A stretch of DNA of 64,000 nucleotides from Ipomoea triloba (lineage: Eukaryota; Streptophyta; Magnoliopsida; Solanales; Convolvulaceae), in NCBI RefSeq assembly GCF_003576645.1, contig NC_044924.1, positions 30,467,888 through 30,531,887 on the forward strand. The letters run 5' to 3'. Under the pieces are notes generated by a model, which was given only the letters and a program-made list of their open reading frames with translations, was not told the origin of the DNA and made no database searches. Of this stretch, positions 11,468 to 23,689 are shown piece after piece (the stretch's first letter is position 1; the number at the start of each line of letters is the position of its first letter). The position numbers and the translations under genes are program-made.

Positions 11468-11705
11468 CTGAGGAGCTGCAAGCTGCTATCGTACGATTTA
11501 TGACGGTCGAGGGAGCTGCTGACTGAGACGAATACACGGCGAAGGCCGCGGCGATCCTGCGGAAATGTGGCTGTGAATCTGTGATTCCGTGAAGACGGAG
11601 TGGTCCGGCGGCTTTGTCGTTGAAGTTTGCTTCAATGGTTGCTGAAATTTGAATCTTAGGTCTCGTCGCCTCAACTATCGCCTATGGGAATGGGAGGAGA
11701 AGCTA
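11468..11705 (-). promoter_or_regulatory. Probable non-coding first exon / TSS region of PPR gene
   Basis: A GC-rich patch, unlike its flanks, lies about 0.8 kb upstream of the PPR ATG on the minus strand and ends in a donor-like cag|gtccga. One minus frame stays open for ~65 codons but lacks a start codon, so it is more likely a 5' UTR than a protein. The copia insertion begins ~65 bp further upstream. Confidence 0.4.
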
Positions 11706-11769
11706 TGCAATCATTTTACCTTAATGTTATTTTTAGTAATTGAATATTTAATTCTTAAAATTTTATTTG

Positions 11770-12216
11770 TGTTATAAAATATTAACAATAATTGTGATTT
11801 TACGAAGAATGAAGAACACTGAAATGGGGAAGGAGAAAGCACACTGCAATATTATTGATGTTTTCTGGAGTGGATGATTTACAGGGGAGTGATGGGGTAT
11901 TTATATTACCCGGAAATGAATAAATAAATATATTGTATACTGTAGATGACCTCATGGCTGACATAGCATTGCTAGATTTGTTAAAGCCTGAAAAGGCTTA
12001 GCTGCCCCTATGGTCACGGGATCGAATCCTCCTGTAGCTCCTAGCTTTTGTCTGCATCTTGAATTAGCTCTTCAACCATTATATACAACTAAATGTTCTC
12101 CAAGCATTCTTCAATAGTAGTAGCAACAAAATGGATTGAGTCTTGAGCTTTAAACAATAGGTCCAAGGTTCAAATCATAGCTTGGACATCCATCATTTTC
12201 TTTTTATTTCATAACA
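11770..12216 (-). repeat. Copia 3' LTR (left copy)
   Basis: 447 bp, TGTTAT...ATAACA. It contains a minus-strand TATAAATA box (11898-11905). The plus strand has two B-box-like words, gggatcgaatcc and ggttcaaatc. Confidence 0.9.
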
Positions 12217-14602
12217 CTCCCCCTTGGATGTCCAAAGGATGAACACTATATTGCCTCGTTAAAAACCTTACCAAAGAAAAACCCGGTGGGAATAAAAACT
12301 TTGAATAAGGGAAAAAGAGTACAATATATGCTCCCCCTGATAAAGACGACATTATTGAAGATCAAGTTCGTGTGCTCCTCCTTGTTTCTGAAGACTTTTT
12401 AGATGATGTCATACTAATTAATAATGTTCTCCATTAGCCATCATCTTATCATACTCATGCCTCATTAAAAACCTCGCTAGAAAAATCCTGTGGGAAAAAC
12501 CTAGCCGAGGGAAAAAGAGTACATGGTATGTTTAATTATGTATTACACTGGTTGCCTCATTAAAAACCTTACGCTAAGAAAACCCAGTGGAAAAAAACTT
12601 AGCTAAGGGAAAAAGAGTACAACCATATCCCCAACATAAACTTCAGAGCATAATATTCGTGATTCATTATGCTCCCCCTGAAGATAACATTCTTCAAATC
12701 CCTTATTTTAAACTTCAAAATATAGAGGGATTTTGTGAACAATCATGTTCAACTATCAATGGAGAAAATATATTTCATAATAATTGCGTGACTCTTTTTA
12801 GAGCTCACGTGTGTATAATACTGACATTATCATGTCTAGTCAATTTTCATAATATACCCATAACATTATTCTTATTGTCCACTTATAGAACAATGGTGTA
12901 AATTATAGTACAACCAGTTTTTGGGACTTGGCATCATGGGATATAATAATAATAGCCAATACCCAAGTAGCCCATTATATAGTGGTTTGTCTAAGTAGCC
13001 AACCAGAATCATTTATGGGCTAACTAGTGTATAAATTTCTTTCCAAGGAAATACTCGATCTTTCAAGTCGAGATAATATTTAGCTTTCACATACAAGCTT
13101 TTCTTTCAAATCTCGTCTTTAGACATGAGTTAACATCATTAAGCTCTTTATATATTTCATTGATGTTTATACCATCAATATTGACTGAGATAATAAGTTA
13201 ATTAGTGACTCTTTATTAAACACAAAATGGCACATATTATCCCTTCTTCACGAGGATAATAACTTCATTCGCCACTCTTTAAAGAGTACATAATGTCACA
13301 TAATATATTTATATTCCTTCTTCAGAAGGGAAAAATACTCAGTCTGTTTCACGTCATATATATAGACCTTAAAATCCATTATGGATTTCCAAATATACTG
13401 TCCAATGACCCATATTTATGCGGTCATGACATTCATCATATATTATCCAATGACCCATCTTATGCGGTCATGATATTCATTAACTGCATATTATTCACTA
13501 CCAATGATATAATCAGCGAAACTTATTGCCATCCATTTATAACGAGAATATGGAAGAGTATATCAATTATGGGTATCTGTGTAAACCCATGAGCTCCAAG
13601 CCTCGCCTTTTATCACATCATTATTCTCTTTTGTACCAACACCTATTCAACGGTGTGTACACATAATATAGAGAATAGCGAGCTGAGCTATTTGCCTTCC
13701 TTAATTGCTTATTTTATTTATCAATTAATCAAGGCATTTCTTATGCCTAATTCTGGCCAGATTGAGCAATTATAAAGGCAATTGAGTTGTCGACAACATT
13801 TTCATAATTTTCTCCCATATCCATAATAATTATGGCAATTTCAAAATCAACCAGATGATAAACATTTCCCATCAATATTCAAATCTAGTCGTGTCGCATC
13901 CCAGTATTAATTATTTGGTGCACCACTGGGTATTTCGTCCTTTGACGAATGTCTCTTTTAGACATCATTGATAGAAATATCAATAGATATATATTTGGCA
14001 GGAATAAATAATCTACTGAACATTAAGTTCAGCCAATCTAGTATGTGGATTTTTGAAGATCTTTTCATTTTATGAAATTTTCTCGGCATTCAAATTTTCA
14101 AAAATAATTTGGGCACAAATCTCCCCCTAATGCCGTGAAAATGATCTTTATGCAGTCAGCGTATCAAATGATCTTTTATCATGGGCTCTAGGTTTTTATA
14201 CAATACATGGATATTTATAATCAACATGTATACCTAGCTTTATTTAATAGCCCGTAGAGATACGCAATGATGTGATAATAAAATAGACTGCATATTAATA
14301 AAACACAGATTTGGGAAATGTACAATTTTTACCACGTACTAGATGTAAAGGGGAGTATTCATTTTATGCAGTATGTCAGATTTTGATTAAAACAGTAGTA
14401 TATCAATCTTTATCTCCCCAATATATAATTTCTATTTAAGCATGCTTTATATGGGAGACTACTGTTTGACATATATACGATGTCCAATAATATTACTTCA
14501 AATCCGACATTTCAATATTTAGCGCAAAGTGACCCAATTGCTCATGTTATAATAATTTGGGTCTTTAAATCGCAACATCTTATATACTCAAGCGTATATG
14601 CA

Positions 14603-14640
<38 letters not shown>
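12040..14640. repeat. First copy of a duplicated 2.6-kb block
   Basis: Essentially identical to 14642-17238 at an offset of 2602 bp, including matching open frames (12587-12901 and 15189-15503; 13293-13592 and 15895-16194). It ends in an (AT)n tract directly against a single N at 14641. The second copy runs through the same (AT)n into unique sequence. Best read as two overlapping contigs not merged. Internally it is the 3' portion of the copia element; the three copies of a 'cctcattaaaaacc...gaaaaagagtac' motif near 12250-12620 are typical of the 3' end of plant copia elements. Confidence 0.9.
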
Positions 14641-14641
14641 N

Positions 14642-17204
14642 CCTAGCTTTTGTCTGCATCTTGAATTAGCTCTTCAACCATTATATACAACTAAATGTTC
14701 TCCAAGCATTCTTCAATAGTAGTAGCAACAAAATGGATTGAGTCTTGAGCTTTAAACAATAGGTCCAAGGTTCAAATCATAGCTTGGACATCCATCATTT
14801 TCTTTTTATTTCATAACACTCCCCCTTGGATGTCCAAAGGATGAACACTATATTGCCTCGTTAAAAACCTTACCAAAGAAAAACCCGGTGGGAATAAAAA
14901 CTTTGAATAAGGGAAAAAGAGTACAATATATGCTCCCCCTGATAAAGACGACATTATTGAAGATCAAGTTCGTGTGCTCCTCCTTGTTTCTGAAGACTTT
15001 TTAGATGATGTCATACTAATTAATAATGTTCTCCATTAGCCATCATCTTATCATACTCATGCCTCATTAAAAACCTCGCTAGAAAAATCCTGTGGGAAAA
15101 ACCTAGCCGAGGGAAAAAGAGTACATGGTATGTTTAATTATGTATTACACTGGTTGCCTCATTAAAAACCTTACGCTAAGAAAACCCAGTGGAAAAAAAC
15201 TTAGCTAAGGGAAAAAGAGTACAACCATATCCCCAACATAAACTTCAGAGCATAATATTCGTGATTCATTATGCTCCCCCTGAAGATAACATTCTTCAAA
15301 TCCCTTATTTTAAACTTCAAAATATAGAGGGATTTTGTGAACAATCATGTTCAACTATCAATGGAGAAAATATATTTCATAATAATTGCGTGACTCTTTT
15401 TAGAGCTCACGTGTGTATAATACTGACATTATCATGTCTAGTCAATTTTCATAATATACCCATAACATTATTCTTATTGTCCACTTATAGAACAATGGTG
15501 TAAATTATAGTACAACCAGTTTTTGGGACTTGGCATCATGGGATATAATAATAATAGCCAATACCCAAGTAGCCCATTATATAGTGGTTTGTCTAAGTAG
15601 CCAACCAGAATCATTTATGGGCTAACTAGTGTATAAATTTCTTTCCAAGGAAATACTCGATCTTTCAAGTCGAGATAATATTTAGCTTTCACATACAAGC
15701 TTTTCTTTCAAATCTCGTCTTTAGACATGAGTTAACATCATTAAGCTCTTTATATATTTCATTGATGTTTATACCATCAATATTGACTGAGATAATAAGT
15801 TAATTAGTGACTCTTTATTAAACACAAAATGGCACATATTATCCCTTCTTCACGAGGATAATAACTTCATTCGCCACTCTTTAAAGAGTACATAATGTCA
15901 CATAATATATTTATATTCCTTCTTCAGAAGGGAAAAATACTCAGTCTGTTTCACGTCATATATATAGACCTTAAAATCCATTATGGATTTCCAAATATAC
16001 TGTCCAATGACCCATATTTATGCGGTCATGACATTCATCATATATTATCCAATGACCCATCTTATGCGGTCATGATATTCATTAACTGCATATTATTCAC
16101 TACCAATGATATAATCAGCGAAACTTATTGCCATCCATTTATAACGAGAATATGGAAGAGTATATCAATTATGGGTATCTGTGTAAACCCATGAGCTCCA
16201 AGCCTCGCCTTTTATCACATCATTATTCTCTTTTGTACCAACACCTATTCAACGGTGTGTACACATAATATAGAGAATAGCGAGCTGAGCTATTTGCCTT
16301 CCTTAATTGCTTATTTTATTTATCAATTAATCAAGGCATTTCTTATGCCTAATTCTGGCCAGATTGAGCAATTATAAAGGCAATTGAGTTGTCGACAACA
16401 TTTTCATAATTTTCTCCCATATCCATAATAATTATGGCAATTTCAAAATCAACCAGATGATAAACATTTCCCATCAATATTCAAATCTAGTCGTGTCGCA
16501 TCCCAGTATTAATTATTTGGTGCACCACTGGGTATTTCGTCCTTTGACGAATGTCTCTTTTAGACATCATTGATAGAAATATCAATAGATATATATTTGG
16601 CAGGAATAAATAATCTACTGAACATTAAGTTCAGCCAATCTAGTATGTGGATTTTTGAAGATCTTTTCATTTTATGAAATTTTCTCGGCATTCAAATTTT
16701 CAAAAATAATTTGGGCACAAATCTCCCCCTAATGCCGTGAAAATGATCTTTATGCAGTCAGCGTATCAAATGATCTTTTATCATGGGCTCTAGGTTTTTA
16801 TACAATACATGGATATTTATAATCAACATGTATACCTAGCTTTATTTAATAGCCCGTAGAGATACGCAATGATGTGATAATAAAATAGACTGCATATTAA
16901 TAAAACACAGATTTGGGAAATGTACAATTTTTACCACGTACTAGATGTAAAGGGGAGTATTCATTTTATGCAGTATGTCAGATTTTGATTAAAACAGTAG
17001 TATATCAATCTTTATCTCCCCAATATATAATTTCTATTTAAGCATGCTTTATATGGGAGACTACTGTTTGACATATATACGATGTCCAATAATATTACTT
17101 CAAATCCGACATTTCAATATTTAGCGCAAAGTGACCCAATTGCTCATGTTATAATAATTTGGGTCTTTAAATCGCAACATCTTATATACTCAAGCGTATA
17201 TGCA

Positions 17205-17238
<34 letters not shown>
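14642..17238. repeat. Second copy of the duplicated 2.6-kb block
   Basis: Starts inside the LTR sequence (cctagcttttgtctgc) immediately after the N at 14641. It repeats 12040-14640 without visible change, then continues into the rest of the copia interior. Confidence 0.9.
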
Positions 17239-17239
<1 letters not shown>

Positions 17240-17540
17240 GATAAAGCAAATACATAATTTAAAAGCAATAATTTAGCAAACCAAAGTGAAATAAGAAGTA
17301 AGGCATATATGATTTCATAAAGTGCCAAAATAGAATTAATCAAAATTAAAGCAATTAAAGTGAAAGTCACTTCACTTTTATAATAGGATGCCAGGCTAAT
17401 CTATTTTCTCAATTTATGAGAAATCATTTTCATAATTATCATCACATATTCAGGATGATATAATTAGCCTTGCCAAATCTTAAAATCATTTAAATCAGTA
17501 AACTTTTAGTTTACAATAAGATTGGCTTCAATGGCATTCA

Positions 17541-18060
17541 TTATAGTGCAATATAAACATGAGGAAAGACAGGGAATTTTCCAATACACATTTCTTCCCT
17601 GATATTGCCTTTATAATTCAGAGGAATTATCAATTCCTTTATTTTTATAGTCTCAACATGACATTCGTCATTACAAACATTCAAATTCAATAAATTTCTA
17701 TGAGACTTTGTAGGGAACAATGCAATACAATAATTTTTAATAAATTTGTTCCTCCAGGCAATAATATATTGGCTCATTTAGAGCTTTCAATCATTTCATA
17801 CTACCAAACATTGTAGTAACAAATTCCTCATTTTTAATGTGCAGAAACACTTTGCACTTTTAACCATTGTATGTGTGATTGCACAATCCACAACACATAC
17901 GTTTTTCTCATTTTTCTTGATCCAATCAAGACTGATGATGTATTCATTTGCTTCTTCGAAGCATATATCCTACAAGGATTAGACATCACATTATTTATCC
18001 AATTTTCTCCATGGTATATTTGGAGATAGCATATGCCAAACAAGCATAATTATACAATTT
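17541..18060 (-). pseudogene. Copia gag-protease remnant
   Basis: On the minus strand a copia protease core can be read at 17840-17897 (CVVDCAITHTMVK, the D-x-A-x-T-H-T signature). It is followed in other frames by the pre-integrase-type segment ending in PTKSHRNLLNLNVC and HVETI (17541-17777). Upstream, 17834-18043 holds a matching decayed gag end. Several stops and frameshifts separate these pieces, so no polyprotein can be made. No integrase, RT or RNase H could be read in the rest of the interior. Confidence 0.7.
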
Positions 18061-18665
18061 TATCCCATAATTTTGATAAACATATCAAAATATCTTTCAT
18101 TTATAACATATGGGATAAACTTTATGGCCGTTAGCATAATATTTATTATGCCAAATTTTATTTCATGATGATTCACATGGCCATAGCATAAGAGAGCAAT
18201 TTGTGACACAAAATTAATTGTCACATAATATTCATAGCATTCACCATAAAAATGCTTATCACAATATTTCATATTTCAAATGCTCTCAAAATTAAATCAA
18301 CTGGATGTAAATACATAGATCATATATACTCTTATCATGCCATAATAATATTTTACTAGTGCACATAATAATCATTTGCACATAACTAATATCATATGAA
18401 AATAAATGGCATGGATAATATTTTAAAATATGATAAGGTAAACCTATCGGAGTATGGTCATGATCTCCGATAATTTATTCCTTGCGATATACTCATACTT
18501 AGTTCTGTTCATTAATTCCTGGCTTGACTGGAAACCCATCAAAGCCTAAGTTCTCGTGAATACCTGATCAATCTGATAGAGAACCTGTGAACTAAACAAA
18601 TCTTAAAATAATGTTAATAATAATAATATAATTAATAATAATAATTTTTTTTTATTTAAAATTGT
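18061..18665 (-). other. Decayed copia interior, probable gag region
   Basis: AT-rich sequence between the leader hairpins and the protease remnant, where gag would lie. The short frame 18060-18272 may be gag-derived, but no motif remains that I can name. Confidence 0.4.
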
Positions 18666-18786
18666 GTGGGGGACGGCAGCATGTCCCCCACTTCTATTTT
18701 TTTATTTATTTATTAAATAATAGCAACGTGGGGGACAAAGTCCCCCACTTTAAGAGAAGTCACATGGGGTAGCCGTGCTACCCCAT
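18666..18786 (-). other. Three perfect hairpins in copia leader region
   Basis: Stem-loops at 18666-18691 (gtgggggac, 8-nt loop, gtcccccac), 18728-18748 (the same 9-bp stem, 3-nt loop) and 18764-18786 (atggggtagc, loop cgt, gctaccccat). They lie about 0.5-0.65 kb downstream of the 5' LTR in element orientation. Confidence 0.75.
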
Positions 18787-19283
18787 AAATCATTTTTTTT
18801 ATTAATATAATAATAATAATAATAATACTAGTTATAAGGGAACTAGAAAACCATTTCATCTTCATTTGCTTCTGGACAAAAAAATGACCGGAGAGAGAGA
18901 TGTCCACTGGTCACCTCTGGTGGCGTCGACCGGCAAGCGGCTAAGGCTGACGTCGTCTGATTCCGTTTCCCGTCGAAGAGCAACGACAGCCGACGACCAT
19001 CCTCTTGTCGACGGCATCACATGAAGAAGACGGGAGGCGAGCATCGTCGTCGCAACAACAGATCGGAGGATGTTATCGTGGAGGTGACAGTGGTGTCGGC
19101 GGTAGTGGCATCGCGGTGGTGGCCGCGGCGGTGCAAGGTGCCGGCGTTGGATTGCCAAGACAGTGGTACGGAGGTGATGGTTTTGTGTGTTTTTATTTTA
19201 TTTATTTTCATCTTTGATCTGGCCGGAAAAAATGGTGACCACCAGGAAAAATTGGTGTTCACCGGCGAATTGGATGGGTTTGG
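18787..19283. other. Copia 5' untranslated/gag-start region
   Basis: More GC-rich than the rest of the element interior. Several overlapping short frames on both strands (for example 18862-19158 minus) look compositional and have no recognised domain. Confidence 0.4.
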
Positions 19284-19310
19284 TTTCAGAGCACTTTCGT
19301 GCTGATAACG

Positions 19311-19754
19311 TGTTATAAAATATTAACAATAATTGTGATTTTACGAAGAATGAAGAACACTGAAATGGGGAAGGAGAAAGCACACTGCAATATTATTGAT
19401 GTTTTCTGGAGTGGATGATTTACAGGGGAGTGATGGGGTATTTATATTACCCGGAAATGAATAAATAAATATATTGTATACTGTAGATGACCTCATGGCT
19501 GACATAGCATTGCTAGATTTGTTAAAGCCTGAAAAGGCTTAGCTGCCCCTATGGTCACGGGATCGAATCCTGTAGCTCCTAGCTTTTGTCTGCATCTTGA
19601 ATTAGCTCTTCAACCATTATATACAACTAAATGTTCTCCAAGCATTCTTCAATAGTAGTAGCAACAAAATGGATTGAGTCTTGAGCTTTAAACAATAGGT
19701 CCAAGGTTCAAATCATAGCTTGGACATCCACCATTTTCTTTTTATTTCATAACA
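19311..19754 (-). repeat. Copia 5' LTR (right copy)
   Basis: 444 bp. It matches the left LTR except for a 3-bp deletion in gaatcctgtagctcc and a c/t change in 'tccaccatttt'. TATA-like box in minus orientation at 19439-19446. Confidence 0.9.
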
Positions 19755-20160
19755 ATTTGTAATATATTACTCCTAAAATTTTACAGAGTAATATTTAATA
19801 TAAGGCAAAAACTTGTGTGAGATTAGGGTTGTGCATCGTACGGCTCGGATCGGTTCGGACGGGGAATTGACTACTCCGATCGGATTTCAGATTGACCATT
19901 TAAACATCCAATCCCCTTTTTTTTTTTTTATTAATCCTTATTGTCAGGGGCGCGGGGGGGGGGTCGGTTCGGTCGGATATCCGACAGTAGTTCGGATTTG
20001 TAATATATGCAAAAAACAATTGAAAATATATTAAGATTACTGAAAAACTATATATATATTTCAATATCATACTAAATACTAAACTTGCAAATACTAATTA
20101 GAAATTACTAGATACTAAGTACCAAGGTCTTACTATTACTAATTACTAGGTACCTAAGTA

Positions 20161-20268
20161 CTAAGTAATTAAGTGCCAAGGACCTTGTAGTCCAGTGGCA
20201 TCAAACCCTTCCCTTTATACGGGAGGTGGTGGGTTCGAGCCTCAGTGCCAGTCAATATTGACTCTTGT
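20161..20268 (+). mobile_element. tRNA-derived SINE inside the hAT
   Basis: A box tagtccagtggc and a canonical B box gggttcgagcc. Flanked by tacctaagta at 20151-20160 and 20269-20278. Same family as the copy at 6470-6617 on the minus strand. Confidence 0.75.
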
Positions 20269-20720
20269 TACCTAAGTATTATTACATAATTAACTTGCAA
20301 ATACAATTATACAAAACATTGACTCTTGTTACCTAAGTACTATTACATAATTAACTTGCAAATACAATTATACAAAACATTTGGAAATTGGCAGACAAAA
20401 ATATTTAACTTGCAAATACAATTATACAAAACATTTGGAAATTTTTGGAAATTGGAAGAATTCACATTCACAGAATCACACACAGAAATGAAAGAAGCAT
20501 TGAAGCCAACCTACTCCTCTTCCTGTAAAGAATTAGTAGTTGGCTACTTGGGGCTATACTCCTCTTCCTGTAAAGAATCACAGGAAGCATTTTTCCATAT
20601 CAAATTTAAATTAAGGGCAAATTGCTACAATATGTATAGAGCAGCATACCAACTTAATTGGCAAATTGCTACAATATGTATAGAGCAGCATACCAACTTA
20701 ATTCTTCTTTTCAGTTTATT
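20269..20720. repeat. Cluster of 44-60 bp tandem duplications
   Basis: Repeats of ttaacttgcaaatacaatta (starting near 20290, 20350 and 20405), of actcctcttcctgtaaagaa (period 45) and of a 44-bp unit at 20616-20703. The open frame 20326-20838 runs through these repeats and has no recognised domain. Confidence 0.8.
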
Positions 20721-20969
20721 GGTGGAAGCTTCATCATTGACATATAAAACTATAAAAGGGACAACCATACATAAGGCACTAAGGCAGCAACTCACAGAAG
20801 TTACCAAACCTTACTTACAGCCTTTATACTTACAGTGATCCAGTGCAATCAAGGCATCAAGGCAGCAACTAATAACATATAGTTACCAAGGCCTCAAAAA
20901 TACCAACTGAGGTTAGTTACTTAGTCAAGTAATGTAAACATAAATACATAATTGACAAGTATGAAGTAT

Positions 20970-23368
20970 TCAAGTAATGTAAATTGTAAAAAATAAAATT
21001 ACAGGAATTGTAGCCAGTGTAGAACCAAGAGTCCTTCCACTCCCACGATCAACATTAAACTCTGCAAAAATAAAAAAATAAAAAGGAAAAGTACTTTGTT
21101 AAATCAGTTAATCAGATTTGTAAATATGTAAAAGAAAAAATGATGTGTAAAATTGTAAAAAATAAAAAAAGTACTACCTTTTTCAAACCTCTCCAAGTCT
21201 TCCAGATTTTCCTCAATACATAGGGGAGTATTTGGCTGCCTAAGCCAATCCTGGGTACACACCAAAGCTTCCACAATTTTTGGAGTTAATAAACTCCTAA
21301 AAGGATCCAATACTATCCCAGATGTACTGAAAGCAGATTCAGAGGCAACAGTTGAGATAGGAATAGCTAGGACATCCCTAGCAAGCTTAGAAAGGATGGG
21401 AAACCTTTCAGAATTAATCTTCCACCATCTCAGAATGTCAAAGGAGTTATCCTCCTCAACTATTGCCTCACTCAAGTAGATATCCAGTTCAGTTTTTTTC
21501 CCCCCCTGCTTCCAACCTTTGTTTTTTAATCTGGGACTTGAGGAAATGTCGTGGCCTTCCAATAGACTGGACAGAGGCAGATACAGAACTAGCACTACCA
21601 GCAGATGCAGACACAAAAGAAGCAGGAACAGATTGGCCAGCAGAATATCAAATAACTCATTCAAACCAGTAAGAACTTTAGCAAAGTATGGTTTTCCTTT
21701 CTCCTCACCATACATATGATTGATTTGAACAGGTATATACTCTAATTTATCCCTGGGGTCTAGAATGCTTGCATAGAAAATCATAAGATTCATCTTGTCT
21801 ATATCACCCCAATACTTTGAAAATTTTAATTTCATGTTTTCCCACATAAGGCCCACTGCCCCACCAGCTTCCACCATTCCATTTAATAGGCAGTACAAAT
21901 CAGAAATCTCACTGAAAAATGTGCTAGCAGTCACATATAAAGATCCAGAAATCCTAACTGTCATATCATAAAAACATTTCAACAGCTGCACCAAACTGCC
22001 AACAGATTCCCAGTCCATAAAATCAGGCACAGAATCACCCAAGTCAGATTTGAAAGAATTATCAGACTCTTCACAAGATTCAAAGACTTTTTGATAAGTC
22101 AAAGCAGATTGTAACATCAAATAAGTAGAGTTCCATCTGGTTGGAACATCTAGACACAAAGAAGACCTTTGCTCAATTCCTAACAAATCAGCCAAATCCC
22201 TGAACTTCTTTAGCCTAGCAAGTGAATTCCTAACATATCTGACAACCTCCCTCACCTTTTTAACAGAAGAATCACACTCCTTCAAGCCATCTTGAACAAC
22301 CAAGTTAAGGATATGGACAATGCATCTCATGTGAATGTATTTAGCCTTCACAGTTGATGTTCCCCAAGACACAATTTTTTTCTTAAGAAACTTCATAGTA
22401 GTGTCATTAGATGAGGCATTATCCACAGTCACAGTAAAAACATTCCTAAGACCCCACTCAAGCAAACAAGTTTCTACGGCCTTTGCAAGATATTCCCCTT
22501 TGTGAGATGTAACAGGGACAAATGCTATGATTCTTTTATGCAACTTCCACTCAGAATCAATGAAATGGGCATTCACTACCATGTAGTTAATTCTTTGGAT
22601 GGATGTCCAATAATCAGTGGTAATACTAACCCTATGAGTGCTTTCCCTTAGAAAGGCTTTCAACTTCAGTCTCTCCTCTTCAAAGACCACTAGGATGTCC
22701 CTACTAATAGTCCACCTAGATGGAACTATAAACCTAGGGCATGCAACAGCAATAAATCTCCTGAAACCTATAAACCTAGGGCATGCAACAGCAATAAATC
22801 TCCTGAAACCTATTCACCTAGGGCATGCAACAGCAATAAATCTCCTGAAACCTATTCCCTCTACAAACCTAAAAGCAATAAATCTCCTGAAACCTATTCC
22901 CTCTACAAACCTAAAAGCTAGTTCATCTATGATTATCATTTCAACCAAGGCCCTCCTAATTGACTCTTGATTAAATACCCAGGCCCCTATTTCTCCCACA
23001 ATAGGTTCAGATGCATCAGAGGTACTAACTGCTTGAAAGGTTAAAAGGGACTACCTAAGATCCTTGGAGTGAGAATTTTTCAAACAGCTTTGCATATGGG
23101 CTCTTAAGGAAGATGTACCATGTTTCTTTGACTCACACTTATATATTTTGGCACAGTAAACACACCTCCCTTCTTGAGTAACATCATTTCTGTCTTTTAT
23201 TCTCACAAAATGATCCCACACAGGTGATCTGGCCTCAACCTGTTTCCTCTTCTTCTCAGAAACTGCAGGAGGAAGTTGCTCATTCTGTTGATTATTAGCC
23301 TCAACAGTTTGGGCTTCCACCACCGTAGGTTCCTCAACTGAAGAATTGGGAGGTTCACTACCAGGCAT
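20970..23368 (-). pseudogene. hAT transposase (BED finger, RNase H-like, dimerisation)
   Basis: Cuts and pastes the hAT element. In order on the minus strand: ATG at 23368; BED zinc finger (VWDHFVRI, CVYCAK..., H at ~23085; residues ~48-95); a helical region with IGAWVFNQESIRRALVEM; the RNase H-like core with D in SITTDYW, D in TVDNASSND and the RCIVHILNLVV segment; and the C-terminal hAT dimerisation block (LDIYLSEA; LARDVLAIPISTVASESAFST; ~21240-21500) holding the catalytic Glu. A donor at 21178/21177 (aaag|gtagta) and an acceptor at 21062/21061 lead to a last exon 20970-21061 that restores a typical C-terminus. Defects: an in-frame TAG at 23048-23050, and four-plus 42-bp repeats at 22726-22920, one carrying TGA. 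The repeats look like assembly scars, so the gene may be less damaged than it appears. Confidence 0.85.
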
Positions 23369-23689
23369 ACTGATATTATCTATCTAAAACATGGGTAGTA
23401 TCAGTACACATAGACACATAGTAAGATTCAATTGCAAGAGTAATAGACAAAGTACTCCAGACCAGACTCAGGATAATCCATACAATTACACATAATATCC
23501 CAGAATCAGACACATTTAGTGATACAATTACACATAATATCCCAGAATCAGACACATTTAGTGTCATCATTTTCCAAGAACACACAATTTATTTATTGTG
23601 GTTTTTTATTGAGAATACATAACACACAATTTATTTATTGTGGTTTTTTATTGAGAATACATTTAAGTGATTTAAGGGCATACATCCAT

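Larger units (their letters stand above)
11770..19754 (-). mobile_element. Ty1/copia-type LTR retrotransposon, decayed inside
   Basis: LTRs 11770-12216 and 19311-19754 begin TGTTAT and end ATAACA; the 5-bp TSD is atttg (11765-11769, 19755-19759). Orientation is minus: a polypurine tract (aagggggag on the minus strand, 12217-12225) abuts the left LTR and a primer-site-like cgttatcagcacgaaagtgc follows the right LTR. The LTRs differ by one 3-bp indel and one substitution as far as I can align them, so insertion is recent. Yet the internal coding region is riddled with stops, so the copy was probably mobilised by another element. About 2.6 kb is an artefactual duplication; true length is near 5.4 kb. 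Confidence 0.9.

Noticed and set aside
12587..12901. Duplicated 104-codon gene pair (with 15189-15503)
   Set aside because: It is non-coding copia 3' sequence read on the wrong strand and copied by the assembly duplication.
12040..17238. True 2.6-kb segmental duplication within the copia element
   Set aside because: A single N at the junction, the microsatellite at the end of both copies and the absence of any visible difference favour a failed contig merge.
20326..20838. 170-codon open frame inside the hAT
   Set aside because: It runs through tandem duplications and has no domain; the true gene is on the other strand.
22726..22920. CRISPR-like or satellite array
   Set aside because: Only a few direct copies with no spacers, in a plant transposase exon; explained by the 42-bp artefact pattern.
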